This document shows positions 1-8,109 of a stretch of 36,342 nucleotides of DNA, piece after piece; within the stretch, counting starts at the first letter, position 1, and each line of letters starts with the position of its first letter. Source of the DNA: CAYHHI01 sp964356335 (GTDB lineage Bacteria; Arandabacterota; Arandabacteria; Arandabacterales; Arandabacteraceae); the NCBI GenBank assembly GCA_964356335.1, contig CAYHHI010000033.1, forward strand, positions 1-36,342, read 5' to 3'. The notes below the pieces were generated by a model that was not told the DNA's origin, made no database searches, and was given only the letters and a program-made list of their open reading frames with translations. Position numbers and translations under genes: made by a program.

Positions 1-2
1 CC

Positions 3-200
3 TCCGAGTTCATCATTGACTTCGGCCGAGTGCTTCCGGGCCTCCCCAAGATCAGGATATATTCGCGGATCGTGATGACGCCTCAGCACTTTAAGAATCT
101 CATGACCGTGGTCGATAAGAACGTATCCGGCTACGAGGAGAAATTCGGAGAAATAAAGACGCTGCGCGATGAAGACAAGCAGAAAGGCATTGGGTTTTAG
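3..200 (+). CDS. DUF3467 family protein, C-terminal part (5'-truncated)
   Basis: An open frame enters from the left edge and ends at TAG 198-200, giving 65 residues. The visible part reads EFIIDFGRVLPGLPK, then SRIVMTPQHFKNLM, then YEEKFGEIK. This is the characteristic pattern of the small DUF3467 family (short beta-rich proteins of about 100 residues, function unknown, widespread in bacteria and archaea). The N-terminus lies outside the window. The gene converges on the acyltransferase gene, whose stop codon lies only 14 bp away, and I see no terminator between them. The family call rests on recognised conserved segments. No function can be assigned. Confidence 0.75.
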   Translation, partial: SEFIIDFGRVLPGLPKIRIYSRIVMTPQHFKNLMTVVDKNVSGYEEKFGEIKTLRDEDKQKGIGF

Positions 201-214
201 GGGCACGTCGGGCT

Positions 215-1141
215 CTAAGCCGGCCGCGTCTTCCATCTCCTGTGAGTCCAGAGCCAGTGACCGGGATAACTTCTCACATAAGTCTCGATCACTTTGGTAT
301 AGGCCTGCGTAAGCTCCCGGACTGAGGTTTCGTCTCGCCGATCGGGCGGGAGGATCGGCCTCTCAATCACTATCCGGTGTTTGGTGCCCCCGGTCCTCAC
401 TATGAAACCGGGAATGATCGGTGAGCCTGCGATCAGCGAAAACTGAGCTGCACCCCGCGGCGTGGATGCCGACTCACCCATGAAGTCAACGAATACGCCC
501 TTCACACCCCGGCGTCCGACGTCCTGGTCGGAGAGCATGGCCACAAACTGGTTTGACTTGAGTGATCTCGCCACACCGAGCAGGGAGTCGGGCTCGATTA
601 CTTGTATGCCGCAGGATCGCCTTATGTCATTCATGAGAACCTGGACCAGGGGATTGCGCTGGACACCGACCACGAACTTCAAGGGATACCCGAGCCGCGC
701 GACGACCCAACCCATGAGCTCCCAGCTGCCGAAATGGCCGGTCACAAGTATCCCGCCCTTCCCTCGCTTCAGAGCCTCATCCAGGTGCTCGAGCCCCGAG
801 ACCTCGATATTCTCATCCATGTACTTCTTGTCAATAAGGGGGAGCCGTGCAAATTCGGCGAGGCCCATCACAAAACCTGTGAGGCACTCGCGACCGATTC
901 TCTCGTGGTACCTACGCTCCTTGCTCGTGTTGCTCACGTCGGGGTCCCGAGCGCCCCGGCCAAGATGCCAATCGAGGTTGGAGAGGGCGACCTGTCTCCT
1001 GTACCTGACGACGTCAAACAGGAGTACCCCAAGCATGGCTGCCATCTTGGGCACTGCGCGCGGTGGAAGAAGGCGAGCAACCTTGACGAAGACCAGGACG
1101 GCCACCTGCTCTGCCCAGTCCTTGAGCGTCGGCTTCTTCAC
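215..1141 (-). CDS. LpxL/HtrB-type lysophospholipid (lipid A) acyltransferase
   Basis: This 308-residue protein belongs to the LpxL/LpxM/HtrB family, which adds secondary acyl chains to lipid A precursors at the inner membrane. The H-x4-E catalytic motif is visible as GHFGSWE (about H136 and E141). It is followed by a conserved middle region with FVVGVQRNPLV and a C-terminal HWLWTHRRWKTRP block typical of the family. The N-terminal 45 residues are hydrophobic and basic, as expected for a membrane anchor. I chose the GTG at 1141 because it overlaps the upstream TGA as GTGA. A longer in-frame extension to 1312 would run deep into the upstream gene and is unlikely. It is the last gene of the rsmD operon. 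Its presence implies LPS or a related lipid. Substrate and chain specificity cannot be read. Confidence 0.85.
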   Translation of the reverse strand: MKKPTLKDWAEQVAVLVFVKVARLLPPRAVPKMAAMLGVLLFDVVRYRRQVALSNLDWHLGRGARDPDVSNTSKERRYHERIGRECLTGFVMGLAEFARLPLIDKKYMDENIEVSGLEHLDEALKRGKGGILVTGHFGSWELMGWVVARLGYPLKFVVGVQRNPLVQVLMNDIRRSCGIQVIEPDSLLGVARSLKSNQFVAMLSDQDVGRRGVKGVFVDFMGESASTPRGAAQFSLIAGSPIIPGFIVRTGGTKHRIVIERPILPPDRRDETSVRELTQAYTKVIETYVRSYPGHWLWTHRRWKTRPA

Positions 1142-2256
1142 GTCGCGAACCTCGCCAACCTGCTCATGCGCGGTTCGATGGCACCAGCTGCGCAAGCCTC
1201 GATGCAGCACAGGCATGACACGCAGTTTCCTCGGTCCACAACTGCCTTGCCACAATTGAGATTGATTGCAGACGCTGCACAGATTCCAACGCAATCGCCA
1301 CATCCGATGCACTTCGACTCATGCACCAGGGGCCGGACCCAGAACCATCTAGCCACGAGTCTGGCAAGGCCATCGGGTACGAGACCGAACTGCCAGTTGG
1401 ATGGAACTTCGAAATTCTGCCCTGCCACATCCCTCAAGGCCGCGCCGTCGACAGCAATCCTGTCCAGAGAGCCTTCTCCGAGCCCGCGCCCGTATGCCTC
1501 TCGGGTGGTCGGCACCTTCAGGGGATCGACCCCCACAATCTCGGCAAGTATGGCGTCCAGAGCGACCGCATCCCTGCTTGCGGCGACAAAACCCAGGTGT
1601 CTCACCCTGCCTGAGGAAGGTCCGTTTCCTTCCATCGCCTCGACTGCATCTACGAGGCTCACCCAGGGTCTCACAATGGAGAAGATGTCGACCAAGATCT
1701 TACTCATGCCGGCGGGTCTAGGATTAAGGAGATGAAGGCTTGACTTGCCAAAACCCGGAACACAGCCGAACATGTTCTTGATGGCTCCCGTCAGGAGCGT
1801 CAAGATGTGAGTCTTGAACTTGGGGATGTTCACCACATAGTCGAAGCCATGAATCGCCCTTGCGATCCGGTAGGTTCGTCCCTCTACGCATTCTTGAAGC
1901 CAGCCACCTGCCTCGAAATTCACAAGCGTAGCACCCCTGGCGCCACAGACTGCCAGCATGCCCGTGTTTTCCCAGACTCGCGTGACACCCCGGACTGCGC
2001 CGGCGGGACTGTCACCGACATAGACTTGAGCACCAAACCGCCTGCAGTAATCAATGGCTGCTCCCACGATCTCGGGGTGCGTGGTGACAGCCCGCTCAGG
2101 CTTTCTCGCACCAGCGAGGTTGGGTTTAAGCAGAACCTTCTTGCCCTCGAGGTCGCCAGCCCCATCGCCAAGGACACTCGAGAGCGCAGCCTCTACCGCT
2201 TTTCCCACCTCGTTCGGATCGTAAGATCTGCACGTCTTGAGGAAAACCCTGGACAT
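1138..2256 (-). CDS. DUF362 domain protein with C-terminal two-cluster ferredoxin domain
   Basis: This is a 372-residue protein. The first about 270 residues match the DUF362 family: KKVLLKPNLAG near the N-terminus, GDSPAG, then IPKFKTH and GAIKNMFGCVPG. The C-terminus has two 4Fe-4S motifs: CIGCGDCVGIC followed by a distant C, and CVSCLCCIEAC. The second has an unusual extra cysteine. Related proteins are thought to be redox or iron-sulfur proteins, but the reaction is unknown. The ATG at 2256 overlaps the dprA stop as TGATG and has GGGG seven bases upstream. An ATG at 2262 would add two residues and sits too close to that site. It lies between dprA and the acyltransferase in the same dense operon. 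The family call is firm; the function is not. Confidence 0.85.
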   Translation of the reverse strand: MSRVFLKTCRSYDPNEVGKAVEAALSSVLGDGAGDLEGKKVLLKPNLAGARKPERAVTTHPEIVGAAIDYCRRFGAQVYVGDSPAGAVRGVTRVWENTGMLAVCGARGATLVNFEAGGWLQECVEGRTYRIARAIHGFDYVVNIPKFKTHILTLLTGAIKNMFGCVPGFGKSSLHLLNPRPAGMSKILVDIFSIVRPWVSLVDAVEAMEGNGPSSGRVRHLGFVAASRDAVALDAILAEIVGVDPLKVPTTREAYGRGLGEGSLDRIAVDGAALRDVAGQNFEVPSNWQFGLVPDGLARLVARWFWVRPLVHESKCIGCGDCVGICAASAINLNCGKAVVDRGNCVSCLCCIEACAAGAIEPRMSRLARFAT

Positions 2257-3362
2257 CAGCATACCCCATCCCGCACATAGAATTTGCCTGGGAGTGACCG
2301 CACGAAACCCCTGGTCTCAAGTGAAAGGAGAAGCCCTAGGACCGTATGCGCCCCCATCCTTAAGTTTCTCGATACCTCATCCACATGGACGGGAACATCT
2401 GATAAGAGGGTAATAACTTGCTCTTCACCGGGCGAAAGATTCGCAGCGGTCATCGGAATGGAAATCTGGTGTTCAGTACGTTCAATCTGGGGATAGATGT
2501 CCTCAAGGACGTCCTCGACCGATTCGACTAGTGTCGCTCCTTCTTTGATCAGGCTATTCGCCCCTTTGCTTCTCGCGTAACCCGGACTTCCCGGAACGGC
2601 GAAGACCGTACGGTTTTGCTCAAGCGCGAAGCTGGCAGTTATGAGGGCCCCGCTTTTTTCTCCAGCCTCCACCACGATCGTGCCCAAGGCGAGCCCGCTG
2701 ATAACGCGATTTCTGCGAGGGAAGTTGGGTTTCAAGGGCATGCTTCCCGGCAGCAGTTCGGTAATCAGCGCACCTTGTGAGGCAACAGTACGAGCCAACT
2801 CCTTGTTCTCCGGGGGATAGACGACGTCAATGCCGGAACCCAGAACGGCTATGGTCCTTCCTCCAGCTTCTAAGGCCCCTTGGTGAGCAGCGGTATCTAT
2901 GCCACGGGCCAGGCCGCTGACGACCGTGAATCCCAGTGCGGCCAGGTCTCGTGCCAGGCCTTTCGCCATATTGATACCCCCGAGCGAGGGTCTCCTCGAA
3001 CCCACTATTGCCAGGGCCCGTTTGTCGTGTCGAACGAGTGATCCTCGTACGAAGAGGACAGGTGGGGGACTCGCTATCTCCTTGAGCAACACCGGATATT
3101 CTGGCTCACCCAGCACCACGATCTCGACCCCGCCTCTCCCGAGCGCCCCCAGCAGGCTGGCCGCCTCGCCTTCGGCTTCCACGATTGCCGCAACATCCTC
3201 TTCGGAAACGCCCAGCTCGCTTATCAACCTCTCTCGGGCCATCCCGGAGACTGCTTCGAGCGATCTGGATCTGAGCATCGCGACCATCTTTGAGGGAGGC
3301 ACCTTATTGGAAAGCATTAGCGCAAGCAGGATCTCATGACCCTTTCCCCGTCCCATCACCAT
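2256..3362 (-). CDS. dprA: DNA processing protein DprA (Smf)
   Basis: DprA binds single-stranded DNA taken up during natural transformation and loads RecA on it. The 368-residue protein has the expected layout: an N-terminal SAM/HhH-like region (1-80), the Rossmann-like core (about 95-300), and a C-terminal winged-helix domain (about 305-365). Core motifs visible are AIVGSRRPS, SGLARGIDTAAHQGAL, FPRRNRVISGL and GEKSGALITASFALEQ. The gene start overlaps the 3' end of obg by 29 bases. A GGAGGA motif just upstream can serve the ATG at 3362 or the ATG at 3356. The gene is co-transcribed with housekeeping genes, but the same window encodes a full type IV pilus and a ComEA-like protein, so a role in DNA uptake is reasonable. 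DprA also occurs in bacteria not known to be competent. Confidence 0.95.
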   Translation of the reverse strand: MVMGRGKGHEILLALMLSNKVPPSKMVAMLRSRSLEAVSGMARERLISELGVSEEDVAAIVEAEGEAASLLGALGRGGVEIVVLGEPEYPVLLKEIASPPPVLFVRGSLVRHDKRALAIVGSRRPSLGGINMAKGLARDLAALGFTVVSGLARGIDTAAHQGALEAGGRTIAVLGSGIDVVYPPENKELARTVASQGALITELLPGSMPLKPNFPRRNRVISGLALGTIVVEAGEKSGALITASFALEQNRTVFAVPGSPGYARSKGANSLIKEGATLVESVEDVLEDIYPQIERTEHQISIPMTAANLSPGEEQVITLLSDVPVHVDEVSRNLRMGAHTVLGLLLSLETRGFVRSLPGKFYVRDGVC

Positions 3363-4362
3363 CGTCCTCCTCCATCTTCATGAGCATTGCCCCGATAGCC
3401 CTGACCAGCGCGCCTAACCCATAACCGGTGACTGCAGAGACAAGAACCCCGGGGCATTCCCTCTCGAGCTTCTTTCGTTCTTCGGGCGACACAAGATCAA
3501 CCTTGTTGATGCCGACCACGTTTGGCTTGGCCTGCAGGCTCCGGCTATGCAGCGAGAGCTCACGAAGCAGAGTCCTCAGAGTTTCACGCGGCGCCGGCTT
3601 GGTGGCGTCAACCAGAACCAGGAGCACCTTGGTTCGCTCGATATGCCTCAGGAACTCGTGCCCCAGGCCCTTGCCAAGATGGGCTCCTTCAATGAGGCCA
3701 GGTATGTCGGCGAGCACGATATCTCGATCCCCGAGTCTCAACACTCCCAGGTTAGGGCTAAGGGTGGTAAAGGGGTAGTCCCCAACCTTAGGCCTGGCCT
3801 TTGTGAGCTTCCTCAGGAGACTTGATTTTCCGACATTGGGCTCGCCTACAATCCCAACGTCTGCAATCAGCTTCACCTCGAGGATTATCCTTCTCACCTC
3901 GCCCTTCCTGCCCTCCTCAGTTCTGCGCGGTGCCCGGTCAGTAGGCGTTGCAAAGGCAGCGTTGCCGCGTCCGCCAATTCCTCCCTTTGCGACAATCACC
4001 TCGTTCGCCACCACGAGATCATAGACCACCTCGCCTGTCGCAACATCCTTGACCACTGTGCCCACAGGCACGCGCACGGCACGATCGGCGCCATCTTTGC
4101 CGTGTTGATTCTTGCCTTTGCCGTGAGCCCCAGGGCCGGCCCTTATGATCCGCTTGTACTTGTAGTCTATGAGGGTGCTGAGGTGAGGATCGCCGCGCAC
4201 AATGACGTCACCACCCTTGCCCCCGTCGCCCCCGTCCGGCCCACCCTTGGGAACGTATTTCTCCCTTCGAAAACCCATGCAACCATTGCCACCGTCTCCG
4301 CCGATCACCTCGATTTCGACGATGTCAATAAAGCCTGAGAACGATCTGTGCTGGGCCTTCAC
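3334..4362 (-). CDS. obg: Obg/CgtA GTPase
   Basis: Obg is a ribosome-associated GTPase involved in late 50S assembly and the stringent response. The 342-residue protein has the glycine-rich Obg fold (about residues 11-165, including GGDGGNGCMGFRREKYVPKG and GGIGGRGN) and the GTPase domain (about 166-335). Motifs are G1 GEPNVGKSS (173-181), the switch I region DYPFTT, G3 DIPGLIEGA and G4 NKVD. No extra C-terminal OCT domain follows; the acidic tail is short. The GTG start at 4362 overlaps the upstream stop as GTGA. Most Obg proteins begin directly at the FID segment, so the 10-residue N-terminal extension is slightly long, but I see no better start codon. It sits between the FAD oxidase gene and dprA in the rsmD operon. 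Confidence 0.96.
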   Translation of the reverse strand: MKAQHRSFSGFIDIVEIEVIGGDGGNGCMGFRREKYVPKGGPDGGDGGKGGDVIVRGDPHLSTLIDYKYKRIIRAGPGAHGKGKNQHGKDGADRAVRVPVGTVVKDVATGEVVYDLVVANEVIVAKGGIGGRGNAAFATPTDRAPRRTEEGRKGEVRRIILEVKLIADVGIVGEPNVGKSSLLRKLTKARPKVGDYPFTTLSPNLGVLRLGDRDIVLADIPGLIEGAHLGKGLGHEFLRHIERTKVLLVLVDATKPAPRETLRTLLRELSLHSRSLQAKPNVVGINKVDLVSPEERKKLERECPGVLVSAVTGYGLGALVRAIGAMLMKMEEDDGDGTGKGS

Positions 4363-5777
4363 GTTTGACCTATCACCTTTCCAGGATTGATGAGAGCCAA
4401 AGGGTCAAATGCTTGCTTTATGCGCTGCTCGAACTCCAAAGCATCCCGCCCCAGCTGAGTTGGAAGATACTGCATCTTGGTGAAACCAATACCATGTTCT
4501 CCGCTAATACTTCCAGAGAGGCTGAGCGTTGCCTCGAAGAGTTCCGCCACAAGGGCTTCGGCCCGCCTCGCCTCATCCCTGTTGCGGCGGTCGAACATCA
4601 CGTTCACATGCAGGTTGCCGTCCCCGGCATGGCCGAAAGTAGGAACCCTGAGCCTGTACTTCTCCGCCAGTCCGGTCACTGCATCAACAAGCAGGGGAAG
4701 GTTCGACCGCGGGACACAGACATCTTCATTGATCTTCCATGGCGCGATCCGCGCCAGTGAGGGCGATACGGATCTTCGCATCCGCCACAGGTCTTGCCTC
4801 TCCTCCTCAGATTTCGCGAACCTGACCTCAATGAGACGAGCTTTCTTGAGAGCCGCTTCGACACCTGCCATCATTTCCGTGGCTTCGTCGCGCTTGCCGT
4901 CGGTCTCTATGAGGAGCGAGCATCCCGCGGACCGTGGTGTTTCGATCTCTATGAAACTTGCGATCGAGTCCATCGTCTCGGAATCAATGAGTTCAAGCGC
5001 GGCAGGTAGCACCCCACATGCGAATATGAGATTCACGGCCGCGGCTGCATCGCGCGTAGTCTCGAAAAAGGCCAGTGCCGTTGCGAAGGACTCGGGCCTG
5101 GCACGGAGCCTCAAGTATATCCTCGTGAGAACCGCCAGAGTGCCTTCGCTGCCGACCAGAAGTGTTGAGACCGGATCCCATCTCGCGGCGGCAATCCCAC
5201 CGTCCCCACACCCCACCACTCTGCCATCGTACAAGACTGCCTCGACCCCGAGCACGTAGTCTCGTGTTACGCCGTACTTGAGGGCCCTGGGGCCCCCGGC
5301 ATCCTGGGCCACATTACCGCCTAAGGTGCAAACCTCAAGGCTGGATGGATCAGGAGGAAACATGAGGCCCGCCTTGGCAGCTTCCGCCTGCAACGCGGCA
5401 TTCACGACGCCAGGTTCGACGACAGCCAAGTTGCTTTCTCTGTCGATCTTATGAATGCGGTTCAGTCTCTCGGTAGAGACAACGACGCCGCCCCATAGGG
5501 GAATCGTCCCTCCCGCGAAACCTGTTCCTGCACCCCTGGGAACAACCGGCAGACCAGCCTCTCCACACAACGTCACAATGGACTGGACATCCTCGGTTGT
5601 CTCAGGGAACGTGACAGCGAACGGAAGATGCCTTATATTAGTGGCATCGAAGGCGTAGCAAGTGAGCATCTCCGGGGAAGTTGCGATCTTCCGGGTTCCG
5701 ATCGTGCGGCCGATCTCGCCCACAATGCTTTTCGCCGATCTCTGGCTCATCGCCTGCTTCCCGGGGGTTAGGATCAC
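4359..5777 (-). CDS. FAD-linked oxidase, glycolate oxidase subunit GlcD / D-lactate dehydrogenase type
   Basis: This 472-residue flavoprotein belongs to the FAD-binding PCMH/FAD_oxidase_C family, which oxidises 2-hydroxy acids such as glycolate or D-lactate. The FAD-binding half shows PRGAGTGFAGG near residue 80, MFPPDPSS, and TLGGNVAQDAGGPRALKYG. The C-terminal substrate cap has PTFGHAGDGNLHVNV and ends in the standard SGEHGIGFTK and FDPLALINPGKV segments. A GTG at 5777 overlaps the pta stop and has AAGGA five bases upstream; the ATG at 5750 is an alternative. No GlcE or GlcF partner lies beside it, so it may work alone or with a partner elsewhere. The substrate cannot be fixed from sequence. 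Placed next to pta, it could feed two- or three-carbon acids into acetyl metabolism (inference). Confidence 0.9.
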   Translation of the reverse strand: MILTPGKQAMSQRSAKSIVGEIGRTIGTRKIATSPEMLTCYAFDATNIRHLPFAVTFPETTEDVQSIVTLCGEAGLPVVPRGAGTGFAGGTIPLWGGVVVSTERLNRIHKIDRESNLAVVEPGVVNAALQAEAAKAGLMFPPDPSSLEVCTLGGNVAQDAGGPRALKYGVTRDYVLGVEAVLYDGRVVGCGDGGIAAARWDPVSTLLVGSEGTLAVLTRIYLRLRARPESFATALAFFETTRDAAAAVNLIFACGVLPAALELIDSETMDSIASFIEIETPRSAGCSLLIETDGKRDEATEMMAGVEAALKKARLIEVRFAKSEEERQDLWRMRRSVSPSLARIAPWKINEDVCVPRSNLPLLVDAVTGLAEKYRLRVPTFGHAGDGNLHVNVMFDRRNRDEARRAEALVAELFEATLSLSGSISGEHGIGFTKMQYLPTQLGRDALEFEQRIKQAFDPLALINPGKVIGQT

Positions 5778-6766
5778 GTTTCCTTCTGGGCAGCAGTCAT
5801 CGCTATCGCATTGACCATGTCATCGGTGTTGCAGCCCCGCGAAAGATCGCTTGCGGGCTTTCTCAAGCCCTGCAGAAGCGGCCCCACAGCCAGCGCACCT
5901 GCAAGCCTTTCGACCAGCTTGTAGCCTATGTTTGCAGCGTCCAAGTTTGGGAACACTAGCACGTTGGCCCTCCCTGCAACCATGCTGGCGGGCGCCTTGC
6001 GGCTCGCCACGTCGGGAACAATCGCAGCATCTGCCTGAAGCTCGCCGTCGATCATGAGGTCCGGTGCAAGCTTCCTGGCGACCTCCGTTGCGGTCGCGAC
6101 CTTCTCAGCGGCGGGATGCATGGCACTCCATTTCGTGGAGAACGAGAGCATGGCAACGTAAGGTTCGTCACCGACAAGCAGTCTTCTTGTTTTCGCCGAA
6201 GCAATGGCGATACCGGCAAGCTCTTCTGCCGTCGGATCTGGCACCACACTGGCATCAGCGAATATGAAGACCCTTTCCATGCCGTCGTCGGCAGGCAGAA
6301 TCATCAGGAGCGCACTCGACACGCACTCCACATTCTCGGCCTTGCCTATAGACCATAGGAGCGACCTCAGGACGTCGGCAGTGGTTGCGGCAGCCCCGGC
6401 GACCATGCCATCCGCATCTCCGGTAGCGACCATGAGAGCACTGAAGTAGAGCGGGTTGGCGGCAAGCTCTTGAGCCTCGACCAGGGTCATGCCTTTGTGC
6501 TTACGGCGCTGGTACAGCACCTCGGCATAATCGTTCAATCTGTCGCTTTGTGAGGGATCCGCGATCGTGATGCCTCGAATATCAACTCCCCGCCGACGGG
6601 CAAACTCCTGGATTTCCCGGGTGTCTCCCGCAAGCAGCGGCTCAGCCAATCTCTCCTTGAGAGCTATGGCCGCCGCCCGCAGGATACGCTCATCCTGAGT
6701 CTCAGGTAAGGCAATCCGCGAAGCCTTGCTTCTAGCTTTTTCCCATATTGATGCCATGGTCTCCAT
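5774..6766 (-). CDS. pta: Phosphate acetyltransferase (Pta)
   Basis: Pta interconverts acetyl-CoA and acetyl phosphate. The 330-residue protein matches the short, single-domain PTA_PTB form that lacks the N-terminal DRTGG and P-loop regions of the enterobacterial enzyme. Conserved segments are ALPETQDERILRAA, the central DGMVAGAAATTADVLR, FADASVVPDPTAEELAGIA, AMLSFSTKWSA and NVLVFPNLDAANIGYKLVERLAG. The ATG at 6766 has AGGGGAG eight bases upstream and is preferred to the GTG at 6775, which has no properly spaced site. The stop overlaps the next gene. No acetate kinase gene is adjacent, so the acetyl phosphate partner must be encoded elsewhere. Butyryl/propionyl-specific relatives exist, but the motifs fit Pta better. 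Confidence 0.92.
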   Translation of the reverse strand: METMASIWEKARSKASRIALPETQDERILRAAAIALKERLAEPLLAGDTREIQEFARRRGVDIRGITIADPSQSDRLNDYAEVLYQRRKHKGMTLVEAQELAANPLYFSALMVATGDADGMVAGAAATTADVLRSLLWSIGKAENVECVSSALLMILPADDGMERVFIFADASVVPDPTAEELAGIAIASAKTRRLLVGDEPYVAMLSFSTKWSAMHPAAEKVATATEVARKLAPDLMIDGELQADAAIVPDVASRKAPASMVAGRANVLVFPNLDAANIGYKLVERLAGALAVGPLLQGLRKPASDLSRGCNTDDMVNAIAMTAAQKET

Positions 6767-6780
6767 CGAAGGCACTCCCC

Positions 6781-7263
6781 TTAGCGCCGTCCGAGTCTTT
6801 CGCTGAGCTTTCTCTGAACCAACTCGGGGACGAATCTCGAGATGTCTCCGCCGCTAGAGGCAACTCCCTTTATGAGGGTGGAATTGAGATATGTGTACTC
6901 TTCGCTGGGCATGAGAAACACGGTCTCAAGATCTATATCGAGGCGTCTGTTCATCAGGGCCATCTGGAACTCGTATTCAAAATCCGATAGCACCCGCAGG
7001 CCTCTTATGATTGCGACGGCACCCTTCTTCTTGGCAAAGGCCACGAGAAGCCCATCGAACGGCTCGACTTCAATATGCTTCACGTCCATGGTCGCCGCCC
7101 TAAACATCTCAAGCCGCTCATCCAGGCTAAACAAGGTGGTCTTCGTCGTGCTCGCCGCCACTCCCACGATCACCTTGTCAAAGACCACAAGGCTCCGCGA
7201 AAGGATATCAATATGCCCGTTCGTGACGGGGTCAAATGTACCAGCGTAGAGTCCGATTCTCAC
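6781..7263 (-). CDS. coaD: Phosphopantetheine adenylyltransferase CoaD
   Basis: CoaD transfers AMP from ATP to 4'-phosphopantetheine, the penultimate step of coenzyme A synthesis. The 160 residues are the normal length. The nucleotidyl transferase signature GTFDPVTNGHID (T/HxGH) is at residues 9-20. IIRGLRVLSDFEYEFQMALMN follows in the middle, and the C-terminal loop reads NSTLIKGVASSGGDIS where most CoaD have S-S-T-L-V/I-K. It starts with GTG at 7263, one base after the rsmD stop begins, and GGGGA lies seven bases upstream. The rsmD-coaD pair is a common bacterial arrangement and supports both calls. Confidence 0.96.
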   Translation of the reverse strand: MRIGLYAGTFDPVTNGHIDILSRSLVVFDKVIVGVAASTTKTTLFSLDERLEMFRAATMDVKHIEVEPFDGLLVAFAKKKGAVAIIRGLRVLSDFEYEFQMALMNRRLDIDLETVFLMPSEEYTYLNSTLIKGVASSGGDISRFVPELVQRKLSERLGRR

Positions 7264-7820
7264 TACGCAGTCCCCTGTCTTGTCTTCCTTATGAATAGCA
7301 AGAGGCTCTCTCCGAACTTCCTTTTCCTTGCAATGTGAAGATCCTGAGGGATTGAAACCTGCTCACGCCAGTGGATTCGTGCAATCACGAGGGTGCGTTC
7401 CGAGACCAGGTGCGAGCCATTGAGTGCAGCCAAGGTCTCGTCCGCCTTGCCGGAAAGAAACGGAGGATCGACGAAGATGAGATCGAAAGGTCCACCCTTC
7501 CATCCGCGGACGAATTCCACGGCATCTTGCCTCACGATCTTGCAGAGGTCGGAAACCCCGAGACTGCGGGTATTCCGCTCTATCATCTCTATGCATCTTC
7601 TGGCCGAGTCGACAAACTGGCCGCCGCTCGCCCCCCGTGAGAGGGCCTCGATGCCCAAGGAACCGCTGCCTGCAAAAAGATCGAGCACGCTCTCACCTTC
7701 TATCGACGGACCGATGATGTTGAAGATCGACTCCCTTATGATGGACAAAGGCGGCCTGGAGAGTACACCCCGAGGCGCCTCGACCAACCTACCCTTGAAC
7801 TTGCCGCCTATTATTCTCAA
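7263..7820 (-). CDS. rsmD: 16S rRNA (guanine966-N2)-methyltransferase RsmD
   Basis: RsmD methylates G966 of 16S rRNA using S-adenosylmethionine. The 185-residue protein has the family start RIIGGKFKGRLVEAPRG, the SAM-binding DLFAGSGSLGIEALSRGA, and the catalytic FVDPPF motif. The start codon is TTG at 7820, with GGGGTGA just upstream and a short leader from the promoter at 7850-7879. It is the first gene of the minus-strand housekeeping operon that runs to the acyltransferase gene. One unusual point is the R-I-H-W-R-E C-terminal half with several substitutions, but the core motifs are intact. Confidence 0.95.
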   Translation of the reverse strand: MRIIGGKFKGRLVEAPRGVLSRPPLSIIRESIFNIIGPSIEGESVLDLFAGSGSLGIEALSRGASGGQFVDSARRCIEMIERNTRSLGVSDLCKIVRQDAVEFVRGWKGGPFDLIFVDPPFLSGKADETLAALNGSHLVSERTLVIARIHWREQVSIPQDLHIARKRKFGESLLLFIRKTRQGTA

Positions 7821-7849
7821 TCTTCACCCCAGGAATAAACCTGTGCCAT

Positions 7850-7879
7850 ATCTTAACAACAAAGCACGGACTCTGTCAA
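7850..7879 (-). promoter_or_regulatory. Sigma70-type promoter for the rsmD operon
   Basis: On the minus strand the -35 element TTGACA (7879-7874) and the -10 element TAAGAT (7855-7850) are separated by 18 bases. Predicted transcription start is near 7843, giving a leader of about 23 nt before the rsmD TTG. The match and its position directly before the operon make this a confident prediction. It has not been tested. Confidence 0.7.
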
Positions 7880-7985
7880 CGCTTGCCACTCACGTATAGT
7901 GTAACGGGTAATGTAAAATGAAGTGTGGGAATTGGTTAGAGGTAAGAAGCATGGGTGTTACAACTGCTTGGGCCCTAGTTTGACC

Positions 7986-8014
7986 TTGACTTCCTCGCGT
8001 CGGGAGTGTAAAAT
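7986..8014 (+). promoter_or_regulatory. Sigma70-type promoter upstream of the small ORF and minor-pilin operon
   Basis: TTGACT (7986-7991) and TAAAAT (8009-8014) are separated by exactly 17 bases. An overlapping TTGACC lies just before the -35. The predicted start is near 8021, about 90 nt before the ATG at 8110 and about 350 nt before the first pilin gene. It could drive the small ORF, the pilin operon, or both. Confidence 0.6.
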
Positions 8015-8109
8015 CAAGAGTCGCGGGAGTACTCGAATCGCTCGATTTCCATGAAACTGACAACGAACTTACAGCGATCTGTGACCCTGACCGATGAAGG
8101 AGGTACAGT

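Noticed and set aside
602..1735. A 377-codon plus-strand frame opposite the acyltransferase and DUF362 genes.
   Set aside because: It is the mirror of two clearly recognisable minus-strand genes and has no family features.
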